This document shows positions 24,247 through 32,835 of a stretch of DNA of 43,200 nt, one piece after another (position 1 is the first letter of the stretch; each line of letters begins with the position of its first letter). The notes below the pieces were generated by a model. That model did not search any database, was not told the origin of the DNA, and saw only the letters and a program-made list of their open reading frames with translations. The stretch comes from JAXHUH01 sp034211175 (lineage in GTDB: Bacteria > Actinomycetota > Acidimicrobiia > Acidimicrobiales > CAIXPF01): the NCBI GenBank assembly GCA_034211175.1, contig JAXHUH010000215.1:1-43200 (forward strand), in the 5' to 3' direction. The translations under genes and the position numbers were made by a program.

Positions 24247-25377
24247 TCAGACCTCGATGGTGGCGACGGCGTAGACGCCGTCGTCGGGGAGGTGGAAGGT
24301 GACCTGCTCGTCGGCGACGCCGGCGGCGCGGATCACGTCGAGGAACTGCTCGAGGCTGCGGGGCACGATGTAGGGCCACTGCACGCAGCGCATGACGAAG
24401 TCGAGCTGCGGGTGGGTGTCGAGCATGTTGCCGAGCACGAGCACACCACCGGGACGGACCATGGCGAGCGCGCCGGCGAGGTACTGGGAGGCGCTGGGGA
24501 ACAGGCCCTCGATCGGCTCGTCCGGCAGGTACTCGAAGAACCCGACGGTCTCGACCACGTCGAAGCGGGCGCGGGCCCGGCCGAACTCGGCCGGGTCGAG
24601 CAGGTTCACCTGGGCGGTCTTGAGCGGCGACGCGAGGCCGTGGCGCTCGGCGAGGTCGAGGCCCATCGTCAGCGCGTCGGCGTCGAGGTCCCACAGCTCG
24701 AGGGCGCAGTCGACCCCGACCCGCTCCAGGGCGTGGGCCGTCTTCATGATCGGCACCAGCGCGCCGCTGGCGAGCGACAGCCACGACAGGGTGTCGGCAG
24801 TGGCGTAGCGGGCCCGGAGGATGGCGGCGACGACCGCCGCCCGGGAGCGGATCCCGACCGCGTCGGCGACGTGCGTCAGCGCCCGCCAGTCGTCGGCGTT
24901 GGGGATCGCGCCGCCGTCGAACGGCAGCGTCTCGCCCGGGTGCTGCAGGGGCCACAGCGCCTTGGCCGAGGGGACGTGCTCGCGCCAGCGGGCCAGGTAC
25001 TCGAACTCGAACCCGCTCCGGGGCCGGCCCTCGCCGGTGCCCCACCACTCGCTGAGCACGTCGTGCTTCTCGGCCAGCTCGGCCCGGCCCTTCGGCCCGG
25101 CCAGCGGCAGGTCCGGGCGGTCGACGCCGTCCTCGATCAGGCGGCGCACGTGCTGGGCGACCATGTGGTTGACGTACCAGTAGCCCGCCGGGTCACGCTG
25201 GGCCGCCAGGTTCATCGTGGCGACGGCGTACACGTCGACCCCGAGGCCGAGCTGCTCGATCGGCTGGCAGCCGATGATCTCGACCTGCTCGTCGGCGTAG
25301 CGCAGCCGCATCGCCCGCTGGTCACGGGCCTGCTCGGTGCCGGTGCTCGCGGACGGGGCGGGGGTGTTGCTGTGCAC
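24247..25377 (-). CDS. Class I SAM-dependent methyltransferase-like protein
   Basis: 376-aa protein. The last ~210 residues follow a class I methyltransferase fold: a motif I-like WLSLASGALVPIMKT, an acidic residue after strand 2 (ELWDLDADAL), FDVVETVGFFEYLP as the motif IV region and LAMVRPGGVLVLGNML as motif V/post. The N-terminal ~165 residues are alpha-helical and contain YWYVNHMVAQHVRRLIEDG and SEWWGTGEG, possibly for substrate recognition; I do not recognise this part. Motif I is less Gly-rich than usual. GTG 25377 has AGGAG six bases upstream and the same CGCACC spacer as the LLM gene. Substrate unknown. It is divergent from a lipoprotein gene. Confidence 0.82.
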   Translation of the reverse strand: MHSNTPAPSASTGTEQARDQRAMRLRYADEQVEIIGCQPIEQLGLGVDVYAVATMNLAAQRDPAGYWYVNHMVAQHVRRLIEDGVDRPDLPLAGPKGRAELAEKHDVLSEWWGTGEGRPRSGFEFEYLARWREHVPSAKALWPLQHPGETLPFDGGAIPNADDWRALTHVADAVGIRSRAAVVAAILRARYATADTLSWLSLASGALVPIMKTAHALERVGVDCALELWDLDADALTMGLDLAERHGLASPLKTAQVNLLDPAEFGRARARFDVVETVGFFEYLPDEPIEGLFPSASQYLAGALAMVRPGGVLVLGNMLDTHPQLDFVMRCVQWPYIVPRSLEQFLDVIRAAGVADEQVTFHLPDDGVYAVATIEV

Positions 25378-25393
25378 GGTGCGCTCCTGAGTC

Positions 25394-25469
25394 TTCGAAC
25401 GATCGCCCAGTGATTGCTGGCGACAGCCCTGACTACGTCCCAACCATCTGAATGGGTTCGAACGAATCG
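25394..25469. promoter_or_regulatory. Duplicated TTCGAACGA(A)TCG motif in a divergent promoter region
   Basis: TTCGAACGATCG (25394-25405) and TTCGAACGAATCG (25457-25469) are 63 bp apart between the methyltransferase and lipoprotein genes. The 11-nt core CGATCGTTCGA (minus strand) also occurs in the DUF2889 promoter at 29801, suggesting a shared regulator. Confidence 0.4.
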
Positions 25470-25538
25470 GCCGGCACCGAATGATCGGGCGGTGCCGCCC
25501 AGCGGGAACCTGCGAGCCGCCCGGGTCGTCGCAGGTAC

Positions 25539-25955
25539 GTGGACGACCGACGCCGGAGCACGGGAAGCATCCGCCGAGATGGCGCGGTCGCGTGTACGGC
25601 AGTGGTGCTTGCCGCGCTCGCCGCCTGCGCTGGCCCGGAGCCGAGCGGTACCGGCGCCGGCTCGACGGCGGCGCCGGCGGTCACCACCGCGTCGGGGCTG
25701 AGCTGTCCGCGAGACCTGTTCGAGTCCGAGACCATCGACCGCGCCGCAGGTGCGGCGGGTGCGTCGTCGCCGCTCGACGCGGCTGCGGCGTGGCTCGGGG
25801 TCGAGCAGGACGACCCGCGGTTCGACGTGCATGCGCTCGACGCCGATCGGGCGCGAGTGCGCTGGTCGCCGAGCGACGACCGCACGACCGGCGTGCTCAC
25901 CGTCGTGGACCACGGCAACGGTTGGCTGGTCGAGACCGTCGAGTCCTGCGCCTGA
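25539..25955 (+). CDS. Small putative lipoprotein (138 aa)
   Basis: Starts with an Arg-rich N-region, a hydrophobic core (AVACTAVVLAALAAC) and a lipobox with Cys30 (LAAC), followed by a Gly/Ser/Thr-rich linker, so it should be lipidated and held on the outer face of the membrane. The remaining ~85 residues (SCPRDLFESETID...VDHGNGWLVETVESCA) have two cysteines at the ends (near 53 and 137) that could form a disulfide; the last part resembles small beta-strand domains of hypothetical actinobacterial lipoproteins. GTG 25539 is close to a poor ribosome site. No family is recognised. It converges on an acyl-CoA ligase gene. Confidence 0.7.
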   Translation: MDDRRRSTGSIRRDGAVACTAVVLAALAACAGPEPSGTGAGSTAAPAVTTASGLSCPRDLFESETIDRAAGAAGASSPLDAAAAWLGVEQDDPRFDVHALDADRARVRWSPSDDRTTGVLTVVDHGNGWLVETVESCA

Positions 25956-25979
25956 CGGCGCGGCCCATCGCGCCGGCGG

Positions 25980-27581
25980 CTACCAGCCGGGCCAGGTGGC
26001 GCGGAGGGCCTTCTTGTCGAACTTGCCGTAGGCGGTGACCGGGAGGGCGTCGACGATGCGGACGGCCTTGGGGCGCTTGTAGGCGGAGAGGTCGTCGCGG
26101 CAGCGCGCCAGGACCGTGGCCTCGTCGATCGCGCCGGGCTCGGTGGCGACGACGAACGCGACGACCGCCTCGCCCCAGTCGGGGTGGTCGATGCCGGCCA
26201 CCGCGACCTGGCGGACGCCGTCGTAGGTGGCGAGGACGTTCTCGACCTCGGAGCAGTACACGTTCATCCCGCCGGTGATGATCATGTCCTTCTTGCGGTC
26301 GAGCAGGTAGACGTACCCCTCGTCGTCCATCCGGCCGACATCGCCGGTGTGGAGCCATCCGTCGACCAGCGTCTCGGCGGTCACCTCGGGCAGGCCCCGG
26401 TAGCCGATCATCGTGTAAGGCGTCCGGGCGCAGATCTCGCCGACCTCACCCCGCGGGACCTCGTCGCCGTTGTCGTCGAGCACCCGCACCTCGGCCATCG
26501 CCACCGGTTGGCCGCAGCTGGTGAGGCGGTGGACGTGGTCGGGGTCGTTGCGGTGGTCGTCGCGACGCAGGCGGGTGATGAAGTTCGGCGCCTCGGACTG
26601 GGCGTAGAGCTGCATGAACACCGGGCCCAGCAGCTCGAGGCCCTGGGTGAGGCGCTCCTGCGTGATCGGCGCCGCGCCGTAGAGGATCGTCCGCAGGGCG
26701 GACAGGTCGAGCGGTGCGGCGGCCGACCGGTCGACCGCACGGTCGAGGACCCGGTAGATCATCGTCGGGACCATGAACGTGTAGGTGACCCGGTCCCGTT
26801 CGATCCGGTCGAGCACGAGGTCGGGGTCGAACGCCGGCTCGACGAAGTTCACGGCACCCCGGACCAGGCCGGCCTGGAGCAGGAACCCGGCGCTGTGGGG
26901 CAGCGGCGACATGAGCAGCAGGCGCTCGTCGTCGGCCAGGCCCATCTCGATGATGTGGGACAGCAGGTTGAGCACCAGGTTCTGCTGGGTGTGGACCACG
27001 CCCTTCGGCATCCCGGTCGTGCCGCCGGTGTACATGATCAGCCCGACATCGGCGGGGGAGACGTCGCCGGGCGCGACGTGAGCCGGCGCATCGGCGAGCA
27101 GGTCGTCCCAGGCGACGAGCCGCTCGTCGTCAGCCGCGCCCGCCGGCGGCTCCAGCGTGACGATCGTGCGCAGCTCGGGGGCGTCGGCCGCGAGTCCCGC
27201 GGCCAGCATCCGCGGCCCGCTGAGCGCCACGACGGCGCCGGAGTCGCGCAGGATGTGGCCGATCTCGGTGGCCGAGAGCATGTCGTTGAGCGGCACCTTC
27301 GCCGCTCCGAGGCGGATGATGGCCAGGTCGGCGACGACGTAGGGCGCCCCGTTCGACAGCAGCAGGGCCACCGGCGTCCCCGGCCCAACGCCGAGTGCGG
27401 CCAGGGCACCGGCGAGCCGGTCGGCTGCGGCGGCCAGGTCGGCGTAGGTCAACGTGTTGTCGCCGCTGATCACCGCCGGGCGGCCACCGAAGCGCTCCAA
27501 CGTCGCGCTGAACAGGGCGCGCATCGTTGGCTCGGAGCCGCCGGTGAGCAGGTGGGCGGCGGTCGTCTCGGTAGCGGTCAA
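25980..27581 (-). CDS. Acyl-CoA synthetase / AMP-dependent ligase (FadD-like)
   Basis: 533-aa ANL-superfamily enzyme that activates a carboxylic acid to an acyl-adenylate and then to the CoA thioester. The P-loop-like motif YTGGTTGMPKGVVHT, the aromatic/adenine motif LYGAAPIT, the YAQSEAPN region (usually YGxTE; Ser in place of Thr), the hinge WLHTGDVGRMDDEGYVYLLDRKKDMIITGGMNVY and the C-terminal catalytic Lys in YGKFDKKAL are all visible. TTG 27581 is chosen for the strong GAGGGAGG site five bases upstream; a longer frame to 27644 has none. The acid substrate is unknown. A TATGGT -10-like box at 27632-27637 sits inside TCAGACC/GGTCTGA and GACC/GGTC palindromes, suggesting TetR-type control. 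Confidence 0.93.
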   Translation of the reverse strand: MTATETTAAHLLTGGSEPTMRALFSATLERFGGRPAVISGDNTLTYADLAAAADRLAGALAALGVGPGTPVALLLSNGAPYVVADLAIIRLGAAKVPLNDMLSATEIGHILRDSGAVVALSGPRMLAAGLAADAPELRTIVTLEPPAGAADDERLVAWDDLLADAPAHVAPGDVSPADVGLIMYTGGTTGMPKGVVHTQQNLVLNLLSHIIEMGLADDERLLLMSPLPHSAGFLLQAGLVRGAVNFVEPAFDPDLVLDRIERDRVTYTFMVPTMIYRVLDRAVDRSAAAPLDLSALRTILYGAAPITQERLTQGLELLGPVFMQLYAQSEAPNFITRLRRDDHRNDPDHVHRLTSCGQPVAMAEVRVLDDNGDEVPRGEVGEICARTPYTMIGYRGLPEVTAETLVDGWLHTGDVGRMDDEGYVYLLDRKKDMIITGGMNVYCSEVENVLATYDGVRQVAVAGIDHPDWGEAVVAFVVATEPGAIDEATVLARCRDDLSAYKRPKAVRIVDALPVTAYGKFDKKALRATWPGW

Positions 27582-27627
27582 CGCGGCCTCCCTCGTGGTA
27601 CCCGCCGCGCCCGATGCGACGGATTGG

Positions 27628-27653
27628 TCAGACCATAGGACCAAGCGGTCTGA
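27628..27653 (-). promoter_or_regulatory. TetR-type operator over the acyl-CoA ligase promoter
   Basis: Arms TCAGACC (27628-27634) and GGTCTGA (27647-27653) are perfect and 12 bp apart. Nested inside is GACC-AAGC-GGTC, and the minus-strand hexamer TATGGT (27632-27637) overlaps the left arm, so binding would block RNA polymerase. Confidence 0.5.
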
Positions 27654-27745
27654 TGCCTCCAGACGGTAGGCCGGCGGCCGGTGGTCGCGCAGGGAGGCGG
27701 CGGGCGCGCGCCCGATGGTGATGGGATCGAATCGTCTCGAAATTC

Positions 27746-27810
27746 TTGACCAAGGGGGTCGGGTTTCGATGTACTGGCGGGCGCACCAGGGGACCGAAAC
27801 GATTCCGACC
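27746..27810 (+). promoter_or_regulatory. Promoter of the O-acetylhomoserine sulfhydrylase gene with flanking inverted repeat
   Basis: TTGACC (27746-27751), 18-bp spacer and TGTACT (27770-27775) form a good promoter. GGTCGG+GTTTCG (27757-27768) pairs perfectly with CGAAAC and CCGACC (27795-27810, four-base bulge), one half in the spacer and the other in the 5' leader, with a small CTGG/CCAG hairpin between them. Confidence 0.55.
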
Positions 27811-27826
27811 GAAGAAGAGGACCGCC

Positions 27827-29140
<1,314 letters not shown>

Positions 29141-29201
29141 CGGCCGGCGGTCTCGCGTCGAGGGCGCACCGGCGGGTCGGACCGTCGGCGTGCCCGGAGC
29201 A

Positions 29202-29257
29202 TCGTCGTCTGGTCGGTCGGCCTCTCAGGGTCAACGTGTCGACCGACCAGACGATGA
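29202..29257. terminator. 18-bp hairpin between convergent genes
   Basis: Arms 29202-29219 and 29240-29257 pair with a single G.T and a 20-nt loop, in the gap between metY and the universal stress gene. It should stop transcription from both sides. Confidence 0.7.
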
Positions 29258-29279
29258 GTGCGTCGTCCGGGCCCCGGCC

Positions 29280-29714
29280 TCAGTCCCGGTCGAACGGCAC
29301 GATCACGGTGGGGACGGTGGCGTGGTGGGCGCAGTGGGTGCTCACCGAGCCGAGGAGCCCGCTGAGGGCGCTGTGGCCCCGGGCTCCGATGACCAACATG
29401 TCGCACTCCGTCCCGACGTCGACGAGGACGCTGCCGGCCGAGCCCTCGACGGTTCGCTGCTCGATCTCGACCTCGACGTGCTCGCGACGGTCGACGACGG
29501 TGTTCACCGCGGCCTGGAGCAGGCCGACGGCGTTCTCCTCGAGCGGCTTGCGCTCGGGCAGGTACGGCTCGAGGCCGCTGGTGCCGAACACCACGTACTG
29601 CCAGGAATGGACGGCGAGGATCGAGCCCGATCGGAGCGTGGCCTCGTCGATGGCCCAGTCGAGGGCGGCGAGCGAGGCGTCCGAACCGTCGACGCCGACG
29701 GCGATGCGTGTCAT
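29280..29714 (-). CDS. Universal stress protein (UspA family)
   Basis: 144-aa cytoplasmic Usp-domain protein. The first strand and helix read RIAVGVDGSDASLAALDWAIDEA, and the ATP-binding signature G-x2-G-x9-G(S/T) appears as GARGHSALSGLLGSVSTH, so it is of the ATP-binding type. The middle segment (ERKPLEENAVGLLQAAVNTV) is the expected amphipathic helix. ATG 29714 is chosen because it fits the family start; ATG 29723 and GTG 29735 are possible and no clear ribosome site decides. Role is a stress-responsive nucleotide-binding regulator by family; the partner is unknown. It is divergent from the DUF2889 gene. Confidence 0.9.
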   Translation of the reverse strand: MTRIAVGVDGSDASLAALDWAIDEATLRSGSILAVHSWQYVVFGTSGLEPYLPERKPLEENAVGLLQAAVNTVVDRREHVEVEIEQRTVEGSAGSVLVDVGTECDMLVIGARGHSALSGLLGSVSTHCAHHATVPTVIVPFDRD

Positions 29715-29795
29715 GGCCGCCATGTTGGTGGTCACGGTGGGCGCTCGTCACGTCGGTCGGCGAGGCAGCGACCGTTGGTGTCTCAGGGCGCCGTT

Positions 29796-29825
29796 TTGAC
29801 CGATCGTTCGATCATGGGATCGGAT
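29796..29825 (+). promoter_or_regulatory. DUF2889 gene promoter with operator in the spacer
   Basis: TTGACC (29796-29801) and TCGGAT (29820-29825) are 18 bp apart, and the ATG at 29832 lies six bases further, as for a leaderless mRNA. The spacer begins with the palindrome GATCGTTCGATC (29802-29813). Confidence 0.5.
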
Positions 29826-29831
29826 GTCGCC

Positions 29832-30494
29832 ATGACGGCGCCTCCCGAACCGGACCTGCCGGTGCTCCACCGGCGGACCTACGACGTGACCGCCTACCGG
29901 GAGTCGGACAGCCGACTCCGCCTGCGGGGCACGGTTCGGGACCAGAAGCCGCCGGGTCTCTACGTGGCCGACGACCCCGAGCCGCTGACCGTCCACCACA
30001 TGATCGTCGACGTGGTCGTCGAGTACCCGTCGATGCTCATCGTCGAGGCCGGCGCCGTCCTCGACACCCACCCCCACACCGAGTGCACCGGGATCGAGAG
30101 CCACTACGACAAGCTGGTCGGCCTGTCGATCGCCCGGGGGTTCACCCACAAGGTGCGCGAGCTGTTCGGCGGGCCGAGGGGCTGCACCCACACGACGGCG
30201 CTGATCCAGGCGATGGCGCCGGTGGCGATCCAGTCGACGTGGTCGATGATGGCCGGCCGGTCGGACGGCTCGAACGACGGCACACCGGTCCGCCCGCCGC
30301 TGCCGGCCAACCCGTCGCCCGAGCAGCTGCGCGAGCGGTTCGCGTTCAACCTCAACACCTGCCACGTCTGGGCCGAGGACGGCCCGATGATCACGTCGAT
30401 CGCCCGCGGCGAGGAGCCCCCGCCCCCGCTGTGGGCCGTCGAGCGCATGGAGGAGCTCGGCCTCGACCCCGACGAGTGGCGCTTCGGCGGCTGA
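29832..30494 (+). CDS. DUF2889 domain protein
   Basis: 220-aa protein of the DUF2889 family, which is common in actinobacteria and proteobacteria and often found near lipid or steroid degradation genes; its activity is not known. The sequence shows HRRTYDVTAYRESDSRLRLRGTVRD, VHHMIVDVVVEYPSMLIVEAGAV, a conserved HPHTEC with further His and Cys (GIESHYDKLVGL, RGCTHTT), and CHVWAEDGP near the end. The invariant His/Cys residues suggest metal binding, which is inference. ATG 29832 is preferred over 29814 because a -35/-10 pair places transcription start on it. It stands alone, with a small membrane-protein gene converging on it. Confidence 0.88.
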   Translation: MTAPPEPDLPVLHRRTYDVTAYRESDSRLRLRGTVRDQKPPGLYVADDPEPLTVHHMIVDVVVEYPSMLIVEAGAVLDTHPHTECTGIESHYDKLVGLSIARGFTHKVRELFGGPRGCTHTTALIQAMAPVAIQSTWSMMAGRSDGSNDGTPVRPPLPANPSPEQLRERFAFNLNTCHVWAEDGPMITSIARGEEPPPPLWAVERMEELGLDPDEWRFGG

Positions 30495-30507
30495 CCCGCC
30501 GACCGGT

Positions 30508-30804
30508 TCAGCGCACTGCAGTCGAGCCGGACCGCTGGAAGCGGATGCCCTCCTTGAACGCCGAGAGCAGTCCCAACGGGATCTGGGCGAGGACGACCAG
30601 GCCGGCGGACACCAGTGGGACCACGCCGCCCAGCGCCAGGACACCGATCAGCGCCGGGACCAAGAGCGCCGATGCGCTCGGTGGCCCACTGGCGATCGAC
30701 GAGTCGTCACCGCGAAGGATCTTGCGCAGTTCCCAACCGCACGCGATCCACATGCCCGCGGCGCTGATCACGAGTAGCACGTTCACAGCCAGCTCGATGT
30801 TCAT
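30508..30804 (-). CDS. Small membrane protein of unknown function (98 aa)
   Basis: About two or three hydrophobic helices: NIELAVNVLLVISAAGMWIACGW at the N-terminus, then a polar loop (ELRKILRGDDSSIASG) and ALLVPALIGVLALGGVVPLVSAGLVVLAQIPLGLL, with a basic C-tail. ATG 30804 has GGTGAG five bases upstream; GTG 30810 is an alternative. No family is recognised. It lies between the end of the DUF2889 gene and a LysR gene that ends 58 bp upstream on the same strand, so it may be transcribed with the regulator. Confidence 0.65.
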   Translation of the reverse strand: MNIELAVNVLLVISAAGMWIACGWELRKILRGDDSSIASGPPSASALLVPALIGVLALGGVVPLVSAGLVVLAQIPLGLLSAFKEGIRFQRSGSTAVR

Positions 30805-30861
30805 GGCCACTCACCGTAGTGGCCGTGGTTCGGTGGACACTGTTCGAACTGCCGTCACGGA

Positions 30862-31758
30862 TCAGGTCGCTGCTGTTCGGAGCGCGGTGCGCAGGGCGGT
30901 GGCGGCGCGGCTGAGGTAGCCGCCAGTGCGGGTGGCGAGGGTGACCGGGGTCGGCGGCATCGGGCGGCGGAGGTCGATGGTGGCGAGGCTCCCGGCGGCC
31001 AGTTCCTCGGCGACCATGCTCTCGGGGACGAGGGCGATGCCGAAGCCGGCCTCGGCCAGGCGCTTCTGGGCGGTGAGGCTGTCGATCGGGCGGAGTGACT
31101 CGTCGGCGACGCCGACGGCCGTGAGAGACCGGCGGATCCGGTCGCCCGAGCTCTCCGGGCGGGTCCCGATCGTGGGGAACACGAGCCAGGTCTCGTCGGC
31201 GAGGTCGGCGATGCTGCCGACGGTGCGGCCGGCGAGGTGGTGGTCGGGGGCGCACACGGCGACGAGTGCCTCGTCGAACAGCGGCTCGACGTCGAGGCCG
31301 GGCAGGACGCCGGTGGCGTAGCTGACCCCGAGCGCGGCGTCACCCCGGCGGACCTGGTCGCACACCTCGGCGCTGGTCGCTGTCGTGATCGCGAGCTCGG
31401 CGTCGGGGTGGTCGCGGGCGAAGTCACGGAGCGCACCGGTCAGCCACGAGCCCGCGAGCGAGCCGACGATGGCGATGGTGACCGGCCCGATCGGTTGGGC
31501 GGTCAGCTCCCGTACGGCGTCCACGCCGTCCTGCTCGGCGGCGAGCGCGGCCTCGGCGTGGGGGAGGAGCGCGTCGCCGGCGGTGGTCGGCCGAAGCCCG
31601 GCGGCCAGGCGCTCGAACAGCGGCGCCCCGAGCTCCCGTTCGAGTGCGGCGAGCCGACGGCTCACGGCCGGTTGTGACAGGTGGAGCGCCTCGGTGGCGC
31701 CGACGATCGACCCGGCCCGGTGGACGGCCACGAAGGTCTCGAGCGCCTCGTTCCGCAT
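30862..31758 (-). CDS. LysR-family transcriptional regulator
   Basis: 298-aa LTTR. The N-terminal winged helix-turn-helix (ALETFVAVHRAGSIVGATEALHLSQPAVSRRLAALERELG) is followed by a linker helix and the two-lobed inducer-binding domain starting GPVTIAIVGSLAGSWLTGAL. Length is typical. ATG 31758 is directly at the canonical start (MRNEALETF). It is divergent from the PEP-mutase-family gene, and the perfect palindrome at 31769-31785 contains the T-N11-A motif of LysR sites, so it probably controls that gene and itself. The inducer cannot be predicted. Confidence 0.95.
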   Translation of the reverse strand: MRNEALETFVAVHRAGSIVGATEALHLSQPAVSRRLAALERELGAPLFERLAAGLRPTTAGDALLPHAEAALAAEQDGVDAVRELTAQPIGPVTIAIVGSLAGSWLTGALRDFARDHPDAELAITTATSAEVCDQVRRGDAALGVSYATGVLPGLDVEPLFDEALVAVCAPDHHLAGRTVGSIADLADETWLVFPTIGTRPESSGDRIRRSLTAVGVADESLRPIDSLTAQKRLAEAGFGIALVPESMVAEELAAGSLATIDLRRPMPPTPVTLATRTGGYLSRAATALRTALRTAAT

Positions 31759-31768
31759 GGCCGAAGGC

Positions 31769-31785
31769 TATGCGCAGAGCGCATA
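31769..31785. promoter_or_regulatory. LysR T-N11-A operator
   Basis: TATGCGCAGAGCGCATA is a perfect 7+3+7 palindrome with the T-N11-A spacing, ten bases from the LysR start and between two divergent genes. Confidence 0.7.
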
Positions 31786-31866
31786 GGCAGGCGCCGATAC
31801 TTGCACTGGTCACATGGCTGGACCGGTCGTACCGTCCGAGCGGCAACACGGCTCCGGGAGGGAACC

Positions 31867-32739
31867 ATGCCGACGACCAGCGCACCGACCCATGCAACAG
31901 ACGCAACAGGCGCAACAGACGCCCGCGTCGCCCGCGGCGAGCGCCTTCGCCAGCTCCACGAGGGGCCGGGTGCGTTCGTGGTGCCCAACCCGTGGGACCC
32001 GGGCTCGGCCCGCCTGCTCGAGCAACTCGGGTTCGACGCGCTGGCCACGACCGGCGCCGGCATCGCCTTCTCGCTCGGCCGCCGGGACGGCTCGGTCGGC
32101 CGCGACGGCTTGATCGCCCACATCGGCGCGATCGCCGCGTCGACGACGCTGCCGGTGACGGCCGACCTGGAGGGCGGCTTCGGCGACGACCCCGCGCAGG
32201 CGGCGGCCACGATCACCGCCGCAGCTGAGGCGGGTGTCGTCGGTGGGTCGATCGAGGACCGGGCCTACGACGGTCGGGCCGGCCTGTTCGACCGGGCCCT
32301 CGCCGTCGAGCGGATCGCCGCCGCGGCCGAGGCCGCCCGTTCGCTGCCGTTCCCGTTCACGCTCACGGCCCGTTGCGAGAGCTACCTCGTCGGCGAGCCG
32401 GACCTCGACGAGGTGATCGCCCGCCTACAGGCCTACGCGGAGGCCGGCGCCGATGTCGTCTACGCCCCGGGCGCGAACGGTCGGGACGAGATCGCCGCCA
32501 TCGTCGGGGCCGTCGATCGCCCCGTCAACGTCGTCGTCGGACTGGTCGGCGAGGCCATCCCGGTCGCGGAGCTGGCCGAGCTCGGCGTCCGCCGCATCAG
32601 CCTCGGCAGCACCCTCGCCCGCCTCGCCTACGGCACGCTCGTCGACGCGGCCCGCGAGATCGCCAACGACGGCACGTTCACCCTCAGCGCCGCCGCCATG
32701 CCCTACGCCGACATCAACACCCTCATGGTCGACTCCTGA
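31867..32739 (+). CDS. Isocitrate lyase/PEP mutase family protein
   Basis: 290-aa TIM-barrel enzyme of the ICL/PEPM superfamily (2-methylisocitrate lyase, oxaloacetate decarboxylase, carboxyphosphonoenolpyruvate mutase and relatives), acting on a small 2-oxo or hydroxy acid with Mg2+. Visible blocks are VVPNPWDPGSARLLEQLGFDALATTGAG, PVTADLEGGFGDD (metal-binding Asp/Glu), GGSIEDRAYD, LTARCESYL and AGADVVYAPG. The KKCGH signature of true isocitrate lyase is absent, so it belongs to the short non-ICL group. ATG 31867 has a strong GGGAGGGA site. Its N-terminus is encoded by a 9-bp tandem repeat. The divergent LysR gene and palindrome suggest inducible expression. Confidence 0.88.
   Translation: MPTTSAPTHATDATGATDARVARGERLRQLHEGPGAFVVPNPWDPGSARLLEQLGFDALATTGAGIAFSLGRRDGSVGRDGLIAHIGAIAASTTLPVTADLEGGFGDDPAQAAATITAAAEAGVVGGSIEDRAYDGRAGLFDRALAVERIAAAAEAARSLPFPFTLTARCESYLVGEPDLDEVIARLQAYAEAGADVVYAPGANGRDEIAAIVGAVDRPVNVVVGLVGEAIPVAELAELGVRRISLGSTLARLAYGTLVDAAREIANDGTFTLSAAAMPYADINTLMVDS
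31894..31920 (+). repeat. Three tandem 9-bp units in the PEP-mutase-family gene
   Basis: GCAACAGAC, GCAACAGGC, GCAACAGAC, in frame near the N-terminus and encoding a repeated Ala-Thr-Asp/Gly pattern. Copy-number change would keep the frame. Confidence 0.85.
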
Positions 32740-32759
32740 GGGGTGGCGCCCCGGAACGT

Positions 32760-32809
32760 GAACTGGCACGCACCCACGACCACCTGGTGGTCGGAGTGCG
32801 TGCCAGAAC
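32760..32809. repeat. Dispersed palindromic repeat, family 2, copy C
   Basis: Hairpin with perfect 11-bp arms (32763-32773, 32796-32806) and an inner 8+1+8 palindrome (32777-32793). Its first 24 bases are identical to the reverse complement of copy D at 42891-42940, and the ends share GAACTGGC with family 1. It fills the gap between two convergent genes. Confidence 0.85.
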
Positions 32810-32835
32810 GGGAGACAGGGCGGGAGGGTTGCTGG

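Noticed and set aside
25450..25475. GGGTTCGAACGAATC resembles the T-arm of a tRNA
   Set aside because: No acceptor stem, D-arm or anticodon arm is found at the right distances; the sequence is better explained as a promoter motif.
27757..27810. Known S-adenosylmethionine riboswitch before metY
   Set aside because: The fold seen does not match the SAM riboswitch classes I can recall, and the 5' arm precedes the predicted transcription start; kept only as an inverted repeat.
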